Shown: in pieces, positions 35,201 through 44,470 of the stretch | How the letters are laid out: every line of letters begins with the position of its first letter | Position numbering within the stretch: position 1 is the stretch's first letter | Assembly (NCBI RefSeq): GCF_000715075.1 | Contig: NC_134084.1 | Location: forward strand, 3,474,501 to 3,538,500 | From: Nicotiana tabacum | Taxonomy: Eukaryota; Streptophyta; Magnoliopsida; Solanales; Solanaceae | Direction of reading: 5' to 3' | DNA length: 64,000 bases | Made by a program: the position numbers and the translations under genes | The notes under the pieces: generated by a model | The model's database searches: none | What the model was told of the DNA's origin: nothing | The model's input: the letters and a program-made list of their open reading frames with translations, nothing else

Positions 35201-38200
35201 TGTCTAGTTCCAATAGTTCAAGTTTAAAACGTAATATCTGGGACTTAACTGTATTATTGTTGTACATGAATTAATGTGGTGTCAAACTTGATTAAATTTG
35301 ATGTTGGTGCTTCCTAATGTTTGCAATGGGGCACGGGGGCAGAGAAAATTTCACTGTTAGTTTCCCAAAGCATAACATATCTGCCTAAGCTTGGTAAAAA
35401 TAAAATCTTCATGCTCATTGTTGAAGACATAATTAAGTAAATAAAAATATGTTCTCTCTAACAGCTTAAGCTTTTAGATGAGATGGTTACACACTTCAAC
35501 ATGGTATTAGAGCAGGCTGAGGTCCTGGAGTCTCACCGCTATCCAATATCAAAAAGAATTTTCATGTGCTTGGCTCATCAAAAAGAATCAAGCCCGCACG
35601 TACGGGGGTGGGGGTGAGGATGGGGGTGTTGAAGACATAATTAAGTAAATAAAAGTGTTTTCTGTCTAACAATTTAAGTTTTTAGATGAGATAGTTACAC
35701 ACTTCAACACTCATTATCATTTAAAACTTCGTTTCTGCTAGAGCGGAACAGTTATTTTCTCATAGAAAACTTGAGAACGACGTACTATTCATGATAAAGT
35801 TAAAACGTCTTTCTTGCCTTTGGTATATCTCTATATACAAGAAGATCAAAGAGAAGCTCCTTTTACACATTGAAGGTAAACGATGCATTTCTGTTTTGAA
35901 GTTATGTGATTATCTACTTACTACAAGGGTATGAGAGGCTAGTTAATTTATTTAATTATAAGAAAAGGGGACCTTATCTATATACTTTAATCCGGTGTTT
36001 AAAGACATAGGAAGCACGGATACCAAAATTTGTTGTTGTCTAGTTCAAGTGTTAGTCAAGTTCATCTAGCTGCAAATTGAGAAGCAAGATAAGCATAATT
36101 CATTAAAGAATATGATGAGTGTTTTCTATCAAATTCTGAAATCTCCTTTAGTATATTAAGCTACTCCAACTGATTCTTTTATGCTAAATGACCATTTTAT
36201 GTTAAGTTTAGAATCAACGAAATTGATGAAATGCTATCTACATCATTTAACATCTTTTAATAGTTTAACGCCAAATATATTGTTAATAAATTTATGCTTT
36301 ATTCGTGTCCCGTCACATTTACTTTTGAAGGTTCTTGTCTCCTACTTACTATGTTAGTGTTAAACATATGATGACGGTTATTACATTACCTTCTCACTAA
36401 TATGATGAGTGGTTCACCCAAAAAACCATTTGCTTTAAAGTGAAATTGCTTATAAAGTGGTATTTTTGTTTTGGGGCAAAAACATCGTGCGCATTGCACT
36501 TTTTTCTATCCATTCCTCATTTATCTTTGATACATTTTCTTAAAGGGCATGTTAGGGCTTAGTTTGAGGCAGGTCGAATTATTTGTTTTAAGGGCTTATT
36601 AAGTTTTATTGAACTATCTTCTCAAAGATGCCAATTATCTTGAGCCAACATCTCCAGCACTGGGGCTCTGCTTTATTGTGTGTGTTTTATTCAAGATATT
36701 AGAAACTAAAGGTACGATTTGAGTTAACTAAAAATTCAACATGCATGAACTTCCTTTTTTTTTTGGGGGGGCACTTTGCAATATCCACAATGTAGGTGGA
36801 TTTGTTGTATGTCATTTCTTTTGGCTTTTGGGTATGTCGTGTTTTTACTTTATGTTCAGAAAAAGAAAAGGACAAGAATGAGGCTATTACACTTTTAAGT
36901 TTATATATGCTCCAAGTTGTCTGAAATTATTGTGTTTTGCTTCAGGAAGAGTTGCGGAATAGCATAATAGCCACTGTGAAAGAATCAGCAGCACTTAACC
37001 GTCCAGGTGCAGAAAATATGAAACCAAGGCAACTGTCGGATGCTATATATCAAGAAGTTGGGTAGGTCATATTTCAATTTTTTTAATGGTTTTTATTTTG
37101 CTCTTTAAGACACTAGAAGCACCTAAACACTGAATTCATTCCTAATCTGACCTCCCCCCCCCCCCCAAACACACACACACACACATTTTCTAAATTGGTA
37201 TCTTCAACTAGGTTCCATTTCTTTATGTTTTCACTAGCTTAGAACCTGTTCGATTCGAATACCTTTAGAATGACTGTGTCCTCCAAACTTGTGTTCAGAT
37301 AACAAATAAAATAATACATGCGTGAATGCTTTGAATAGGTTAATACACAGTTGTTTTTACTTTCTTTGATACATAAGTACTAGTATTTATGGGAGGGGAG
37401 GTTTTTTATATTTAAACTTGTCTATTTTATTGAATTTAGAAGTATTCTATATTTTTCTGGAAAATATGAAAAGAAGATAGATGAGAAAAACTTAGCAAAG
37501 AAAAATATCTGGTGTTACATATTTAAGCACTTAAGCATGTGTTTTTATTTTTATAATTTATTTCCTTGTCTATTCTATACTCGTTCTTGTTTCCCTCTAG
37601 GCTGATTTTCGTCTCATAAATGAGCTCTTTCTTGATCCTTTTTAGGCTGTAATTTTCATGAAATTCAAAATGTGACTAGGTTCGGCCTACTTCAAGAATT
37701 GAAGGGTTTATTTGGCTTTTGAAAGCTTTTTTTTTTCCAAGTCAAAATATGAATATTCTACCCTTGTCCCAAACAAACTTTCACGTCTAACTTGGCATGA
37801 AAATTAAGGGACAGTTGAAGTTGTCTATAGCTTAGTTCTAAGTGAAAAGCTGATGTTGGGCATATAAAGAGAAATAGGTCGATTAAGTGGTAAAAAGTTC
37901 TGCCTCGTTATTGTTTATTGCTATAGGATAATCAATAGAAGTTTCTTTTCTGGAGACTGGAAATTGTTTTGACATGTTCTAACACAATCTGGGCATTCAA
38001 TTTGGTATTGAGGGAGTAATTGTTTATTAATAAAATAAAAAGTAAATTTTATGAGTGCAACATAAATGTTGGGGGAAGGGGGGAATTAATAAAGATAGAA
38101 ATAAGTTACAGGGGGCTAAGTGACGAATTACTGAAAGCTCAATTGCTTGTAGCCCCTTTCCCTTTCACTCCAGAAGCGAATCATAACCTTGCATCTCAAC

Positions 38201-38851
38201 TAATGATATGGAAAGTTAATCTATTACTTGATATAGGGTTTTCACATGCTACATTTTTAACCTGCTTTGGTTATGAACTATAGGGACAAAGTCATGGGTA
38301 AAATTTCAGAAGATTTATGGAATACCATCAGAACTGGTGACGGCATTCAAACTGAGATAACCCAAACTGTTCAATCAGTTTACAATAAGTTATTGTACCC
38401 ACAACTAAATGAAGCTGGTGAATCATCCTCTAATTCAGAATTGCAGCCTGCTCCGAATGGCATTGAAACTAACGGACATAGTGCTGCGTCAGACAGTGTT
38501 ATTGATGCCACAGTTTCTGTTGATGCGGAGCCAAATGAACCTCCTGGTTTTGCCCGATTAGGTTCAGACCGGAACAGCAAAAGTAACTGTTCAAATCAGA
38601 TCAACAAAAGTAACCATAAGGAATCACCCAAAGAGAAGTCAGGAGTTCCTGTTCATGCTGATGGAAAAGCCAGAGAAACTAATACTGAGTCGGAGACGAA
38701 TTGCGCCCCCGAACTATTCGGCGCCCCCGAACTTTTGGTGCCTGACAGTATGGATGTGGATGCACCACCTGGGTTTGCTATTGTCACGAAGGAGAAGAAT
38801 CTAGATGATGTTGATGATGAAGATCCTGACGTGCCTCCAGGATTTGGCTGA
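32269..38851 (+). CDS. COMPASS Shg1/BOD1-like protein (three exons)
   Basis: Exons 32269-32394, 36946-37061 and 38284-38851 join GAAAAC|GTCAGT...CAG|GAAGAG and GTTGG|GTAGGT...TAG|GGACAAAG, giving 269 residues in phase. Residues 1-110 or so ([19 protein letters not shown] ... [23 protein letters not shown]) resemble the helical Shg1/BOD1 domain of COMPASS H3K4-methyltransferase accessory proteins, as I recall plant homologues. The rest is acidic, low-complexity, with three PPGF motifs (NEPPGFA, DAPPGFA, and VPPGFG at the very C-terminus). Nuclear chromatin function is inferred from the family. Intron 1 (4.55 kb) hosts two TS SINEs, a MITE and a mini LTR element. Confidence 0.8.
32524..32611 (-). 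repeat. TS-type SINE, 5'-truncated and diverged
   Basis: Read on the minus strand: TACATGTAGGGGTAAAGAGT, CCCTACTTGTGGGATTACAT, TGGGTATGTCATTATTGTTG. The order matches the 3' two-thirds of TS. Confidence 0.7.
33505..33622. mobile_element. 120-bp hAT-like MITE, copy 3
   Basis: Ends CTATGTTGCTCGGACTATCC and GGAGAGTCCGCAACATAG. The 8-bp flanks ACCCATAC are identical on both sides. Confidence 0.88.
34440..34559 (+). repeat. Full-length TS-type SINE with perfect 14-bp TSD
   Basis: Starts CCCTTGAGCCGAAGGTCTAT and ends with a TTGTTGTTG tail. GGGTATAAGTAATT occurs at 34426-34439 and 34560-34573, identical. Confidence 0.93.
35419..35709 (+). mobile_element. 291-bp miniature LTR retrotransposon (SMART/TRIM-like)
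   Basis: Two 83-bp direct repeats (35419-35501 and 35627-35709) start TGTTGAAGACATAATTAAG and end ACACTTCAACA, with eight differences. The first is followed immediately by TGGTATTAGAGC, a tRNA-Met-type primer binding site. The second is preceded by a G-rich polypurine tract (GGGGGTGAGGATGGGGG region, 35604-35626). CTCAT flanks both ends (35414-35418 and 35710-35714). It has no coding capacity, so it must be mobilised in trans. Confidence 0.93.
37154..37185. repeat. (C)13 run followed by (CA)n microsatellite
   Basis: A 13-C homopolymer is followed by AA(CA)n in Shg1-like intron 2. It is probably length-variable. Confidence 0.85.
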
Positions 38852-40001
38852 TCGCTTATTAATTTATTATACTTCTAGTTATATTTTTTGGAAAAGGTTA
38901 GCCGATTCAGTTGGTCATTGTCGTATCAAGTTCAAACAGCTCGTGTTGACACTTACAGAGAGTACTTTACGTTGACTGCGCCGGCTAGCAGCTCATGACT
39001 TCTCTTTCTTCAATTTCCCAAGGTTAGAAGCCTTAACTATGTCACTTGTGTATGATCTTGGATTAAAGATTAGTAAGAGGCTTCAAGTATGAGCGTTGTA
39101 GATGACATGATGTCTTGGTGTACGATCTAGTATAAACTAAGTTAATTTGTTGGTTCTCCAGATGTTAACTTTAATATTACTTCCTAACCTGTACAAAGAC
39201 CACCTTTTTTGCCTTTGCGTTTTGCCTTTTAAATGTTATTTCTTTAGCTGGGTTTGTTTTTTCCAAAATTTCTAGGAATTGATGCTGTGGATTGGACGAA
39301 GGAAAAATTAGTTGCTCACACCAATTGGCAAGAAGGTATCCTTTGTAAATGCATTTGCGTGATTTATTAAGCAATTTATTTTTTCCTCTTGGTTAAAAAG
39401 ATACTGCATTATGCCCCGGTGAGGTGCCACTTTTCTCTTACGGATAATTATACTAGATATGGCACAAATACTATTCTTGCACTTGTCTCCTGTGATAGTC
39501 CGAAACATTTACACAGTAAATCTTTGTAGGAGCAATGTATGTTAAAGCTGCATTGTTAAACTTAGAGAGAACACTTCTATTTACTTAATAATATCGCCGA
39601 CATGCTACGTGAGAGCTTGATTCTTTTTGATGGTCCAAGGACATGGAAGTTCTTTGATGAAGGGTGGCAGTGAGATTTAAACTTAAAGACCTCTATGTGT
39701 TTTGGTACAAATTGTGTGACCGCCTCATGTCTTAAAAGCTTAAACTGTCGGAAAGGACACACTTCTGGTTACTTAATTATATCATTCAGTATATACTTTC
39801 TCTTTTGTTCTGTTCCTTGCTACATGAGGTGATGACATTTTATTGACTAATTAAGTCTATGGATATGCAGGTATATAACACTAACTTTAGGTACAGGATG
39901 TGTTATTTATTGTTTTTAGAAATTCAATCATGATGGTTGGAATTCGAAATTTGGTTCGTTTGTCTGAACACTCTTGTAATATGATTCGATTTTTTGCGGC
40001 A
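38852..40001. other. 3' flank of the Shg1-like gene and intergenic DNA
   Basis: No gene is seen. ACACTTCTRKTTACTTAAT-type direct repeats near 39571 and 39758 bracket about 190 bp of repeat-like sequence containing GAGAGCTTGATTCTTTTTGA. Confidence 0.45.
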
Positions 40002-40018
40002 TGGAAAGTTAGGCTTTT

Positions 40019-40146
40019 TCGAAGGTCTATCGGAAACAGCCTCTCTACCCCTACAAGGTTCTACCCCTACAAGGTAGGGGTAAGGTCTGCGTACACACTA
40101 CTCTCCCCCGACTCCACTTGTGTGATTACGGTGGGTATGTTGCCGT
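40019..40146 (+). repeat. TS-type SINE with internal 16-bp duplication
   Basis: The TS body is intact but CTACCCCTACAAGGTT is followed at once by CTACCCCTACAAGGTA. TSD TGGAAAGTTAGGCTTTT is identical at 40002-40018 and 40147-40163. Confidence 0.92.
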
Positions 40147-40649
40147 TGGAAAGTTAGGCTTTTGCAATTACTTGATCTATTTTTAGTTTTGGCAGTTTCA
40201 TTAAAGCATTGTATTACCATTTTAGTTGTTAATGAAATAACTGTCATTTAATTGTGTTACTAGGTGTATTTTTCTCATGTGGAACTAGTCAGCTTAGCAC
40301 TATACCTAGATTTACTCAATTTTGAAATGTTACAAATTTCAGACTAAAATAAAACAAATTATTATGAAATTAAATGTAACCTGATCTAATATACTGCTTT
40401 CTCATCCAAACTGCTTTTAGTCTTTCAAGATTATGAATACTGTGTTAGCATTCAAATTATAACAATTCCAATTCCAATCTATGAGGAAAATCTATAAAAA
40501 ACAGGTACCATCACTGCATTGCGTCAATCAAGCACTTCAAAATATTATTTCTTATATTCAGAAGGAGAATGTCAGCATCAAGACTTAGACTGATTTGAAC
40601 TCTAGTCATTTCGGCCAAGGTATGTTTTAGCGGTCAATGAAACAGGATG

Positions 40650-40706
40650 CTACCTTCTCCGGACCCTACTAAGTGGGATTATACTGGGTTGTTGTTGTTG
40701 TTGGTC
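40650..40706 (+). repeat. TS-type SINE, 3' fragment
   Basis: TCCGGACCCTACTAAGTGGG, ATTATACTGGG, then (TTG)n. Only the 3' third remains. Confidence 0.7.
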
Positions 40707-40739
40707 AATGAAACAGGAGAGGTCATTGGAGATTAGAGT

Positions 40740-41570
40740 TCAAATCAGTCTAAGTCTTGATGGACAAGAGTTACCCGATAGGTGCGTCGGTGGGAATAGT
40801 TGTATTGGTGGTAGTAGCAGATGCACGATGAATTAGTTGAGGTACGATACAAACTTTTCCCGACACCATCCTTATCCGGAAAAGGGAGGTTGATGCGTGA
40901 TAGAAAGGGTCAAGAAAAAGACTAACGAGGATCTTGGAGGATGGATTTATTTCAATTTAGATGGATATTTTAACTTTTCATTACTGCTGTGGTTATGGTT
41001 ATCTTAGTCGAGAGTCTATCAGAAACAATCGCACACACTATCCTCCTTAAACTCTATCTGTAATATTATATTGAGTTTGTTGTTGTTGTACGTAACACTT
41101 TAACATGTTTGCTCTAGTGGGAATTCAAAAGAGTTTAGTATTTAATAGGATATAGGGCATGCCAATAATAACAGAGACCAACTCCTACATCAAATAAGTA
41201 AATAAAGTAATATCCACATGGTCCATGTCTTATATACAAAGAAATTAAAGTACCCAACTTTATATAGTTATTATAATATGAAGAGAAGAAAGCATGCTGA
41301 ATTAGCCTTGCCTTATTTAGTGCCATTATTAACTTCTTTTTTTTCTGACGCAGGTACGTAACTTTATACACTACAACTTCATAAAAATAAAAAAATAAGC
41401 TTAAAGGTAAACCACTTTCAATTAGAAAAAGAAAAAGTAGAGTCATTTCCTTCTTATTTAATATCAACGCAACATTCTAAAGATTTCATCTTAAAAAGGA
41501 TTTTCCTTAGATCCAACTCTTCCACAATTCGATGAGGTCAAATTAGGCTGGCCATAAACACAATACAGGT
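40740..41570 (+). repeat. Duplicated block, copy A (matches subtilase 5' flank)
   Basis: Segments recur in the same order at 50040-50480 and, beyond Tnt1, at 56205-56480. Shared runs include GAATTCAAAAGAGTT, AATATCCACATGGT, AAGAAATTAAAG / GAGAAATTAAAG, TTTAGTGCCATTA, AAGCTTAAAGGTAAACCACT, AGAAAAAGAAAAAGTAGAGT and ACAATACAGGTT / ATAATACAGGTT. No subtilase coding sequence follows copy A. Confidence 0.75.
40998..41090 (+). repeat. TS-type SINE with internal deletion
   Basis: Head CGAGAGTCTATCAGAAACAA jumps to ACACACTATCCTCC and ends GTTTGTTGTTGTTG. The CTACCTNNNNAAGGTAGGGG centre is missing. Confidence 0.7.
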
Positions 41571-41582
41571 TAGCACATTGAG

Positions 41583-42713
41583 AGAGGGCAGCCCAGTGCA
41601 CTAAGCTTTTGTTATGCGTGAGATTCGGGAAAGGTCGGACTTAGGGGTGTACATAAGCCGGGTTGGTTCGGATTTTACAATTATCAAACCAAACTAATTG
41701 TGTCGGGTTATTAAATCTAAAGACCAAACCAAACCAATAAAGCTCGGGTTTTTCAATCTCGTTTTCTCTCGGATTTTCGGGTTATTCGGATTTTTTCAGG
41801 TTTTTTTTCCCGGTAAAATCTTCGTAGAACAAAACATATAATGTATGCTCAAAATATTTCTTTAATCCTAGTAAGATACAATTATATAAAGTATTTTCCA
41901 AAAATAATACAAAATATGAGATGTGTCGTGGCATTATCCTAAAATATTCAACAATAAAGATAATAAAATTATGTAATATAAATATTGCTAATTAAAAAGC
42001 CATAATAAAAATAAACATAATCTAAAAGTACCAAGTCATGCTAAAATAAATAGACTAATAAGGGAGTATTAATTACATGATTAAACGCTAAAGAAAAATA
42101 GAAATAGGTTATGCATTTTTATCTAAATTATTGCAAAACAAAAAAGAGATATTCAATACATTCCCGTTCGTAATATTAAATTGAATGTCTTTTGTTAGCA
42201 TTAGTATTGATTTGATTTTAGTTTGGGCTTTTGTTTGCATTATTTAATTTACTAATATTAATGGCTAAGCAGTCAAAAGTTCTAAGTCCAATCTTGAAAT
42301 AATACCTTAAAAGATAAAATTATGAATTTTTTTAAGAAATATTTATAAATTACATCACAATAAGTATATTTATATATTAAATATATCTAAAATTTCTATA
42401 TATATAATATCGGGTTGGTTTGGTTTCGGTTTGACTTTCTTTAGTTAAAACCAAACCAAACCAATTATGGTCGGGTTTTTTTTCCAGCACAAACCAAATC
42501 AAACCAAACCATAGTCGGATTTTTTTTCTCGGTTTGACTGGGATTATCGGGTTGGTGCGATTTGTCGGTTTCTTTTGTACACCCCTAGTCGGACCACAAT
42601 GGTCTATTGTATACAACCTTACATTGTATTTCTGCAAGAGTCTGTTTTCACGTTTCGAACCTGTAACCTCCTGGTCATATGGTAGCAACTTTACCAATTA
42701 TGCCAAGGCTCCC
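41583..42713 (-). repeat. Au-type SINE split by a DNA transposon
   Basis: Minus-strand SINE parts lie at 42713-42588 (head GGGGAGCCTTGGCATAATTG, B box GGTTCGAAACG) and 41641-41583 (tail CTTAGTGCACTGGGCTGCCC). They join at GTCGGAC, which is duplicated by the insertion. Confidence 0.88.
41642..42587. mobile_element. 946-bp hAT-like non-autonomous element inside the SINE
   Basis: TIRs TAGGGGTGTACA and TGTACACCCCTA. The 8-bp flanks GTCGGACT (41634-41641) and GTCGGACC (42588-42595) match 7 of 8. Subterminal CGGGTT/AACCAAACC repeats occur in inverted orientation near both ends. No transposase ORF. Confidence 0.88.
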
Positions 42714-42907
42714 CTACGGGTTAGCACACTACTCTGCAAAAATCAATCCCAATGATTCTCTCTTCAATTAAGTGAATTTCACATGGAGTTTAAATTACTT
42801 ATACTTATAGTGTAAATTTCTTTTTACACTATCAAATCATTTAAAAGATAACTGGAAAATAAAGTCGACCAGTCTATTGCAACATCTTAAATTAAACAGT
42901 ATGGTGT

Positions 42908-43615
42908 AAGGGTGTACAAACCGAATCGAAAAATCACATCAACCCAAAAAACCAAAGCAAACCAATTAAAAACCCGACTAGGTTTGGTATTGAGTAAAAA
43001 AACTCGAACCAAACCGACATATAAATATATAATGTTTATATATACTTTTAAGGTTTTATAATAGAATTTTATTTAAAAAATCTCGAGAAATATTTGAGAT
43101 TGTCTTGCGAGATATAATATTTAAGAGTATATGAAGTGCTCCATATTTATTAACCTTAAATAATGGGTTGTATGATCATTTTCTCATCAAGTGTTACTGG
43201 AATGCGTTTATCTCTGTGTTCGTCCATATTCATATCATATGTTAAGATCTACTAAATTGTTATATCTTTTTTGAATGTGAAGTGATTATTATTATTTAGG
43301 TATCATATTGATTTTTATATTTAATTACTAAATCCGGTAAACCTTGAAAGTGTACAGAACGAGATATTATTGTCAGACGACTAAAAGAATAACTATTATG
43401 TGTTACTAAGAAAATTCTCTCATAAGAATATTTTAATAGAAATATGTTTGTCAATTTCTTATATTTTTACTAAACATATAATTATTTATAAAAAATTTAA
43501 CAAAGTAAGATTGAAATAATATTTAACTAACAAAAAATTCGAAAAACTCGAAAAATTCAACAAAATCGAACCAATCCTAACCGACAAAATCAAACCAATC
43601 CGGTTCATATAATAG
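42908..43615. mobile_element. Diverged relative of the TAGGGGTGTACA element
   Basis: It starts AAGGGTGTACAAACCGAATC and carries AACCAAACCGAC and CAAACCAATCCGGTT subterminal repeats near its two limits. A right TIR equal to TGTACACCC is not visible, so the end is approximate. Confidence 0.55.
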
Positions 43616-43952
43616 TATAGTGTATGTAAGCAAAATCCTTTCATATGCGCTCTAACAGTCTAACTACTAAGCGAATGATAAGAATTTCAAATTTCACTCC
43701 TGAAGCGATTTTATAAATAAAAAAGAAGAGTGTTAATATTAGAAAATTTATTAATATCTTATGCAGCATGTCTGCCAAAACTAACCAAAAATCAAATATT
43801 CAAGTTGAAACTGTCACCCTTCACGGAATAATGCAAATTCAAATATAATAACAATTGCAATCTTGTTAGTAAACCAGGTCATCCCAAGAGGACAAATAAG
43901 AGAAATCAAGTTTTGGCGTAGGGTCATTATGAATAATCAATTATAGTAAAGA

Positions 43953-44039
43953 TCTACCTCAAACGAGATAGGGGTAAGATTAACGTGTACCCACCCTCCC
44001 CAGACTCCACTTATGGGATTATACTGTATATGTTGTTGC
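43953..44039 (+). repeat. TS-type SINE, 5'-truncated
   Basis: CTACCTCAAACGAGATAGGG, CCCTCCCCAGACTCCACTTA, then TATGTTGTTGC. It lies just left of copia element 2. Confidence 0.78.
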
Positions 44040-44062
44040 AATAAAGATTTCAAATAAAATCG

Positions 44063-44249
44063 TGTTATGAAACAATAAAAGTAGAAGAACAATATTGCAG
44101 AGAGAGAGAGAGAGGAAATTCTTATTGAATTTTGGGATGATTTACAATGGGGTAAGACCCTTCTATTTATAGGGGAAAAATGACTTAACCACAAAGTAAA
44201 ACTCTCTACAAGATAGACATTCACTCTAAATAGAATTATATTCATAACA
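44063..44249 (-). repeat. 3' LTR of copia element 2
   Basis: On the plus strand it reads TGTTATGAAACAATAAAAG to TTCATAACA. Confidence 0.9.
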
Positions 44250-44470
44250 CTCCCTTTTGAATGTCTACTCGATAAGTAATGTGCCTCATTAAAATCTTAA
44301 CTAAATTAAAACCCAATGGGAAAAAATTCTAGAAAAGGAAAAAGAGTACACATATCTAACTATACGCCCTTTGGTTGCCTCGTTAAAAACCTTGCAAGGA
44401 AAACCCAGTGGGACAAAACCTTGTAAGGAAAAAAGAGTGCAACGCGCATTAACTCCTCCAGATGAGAACA

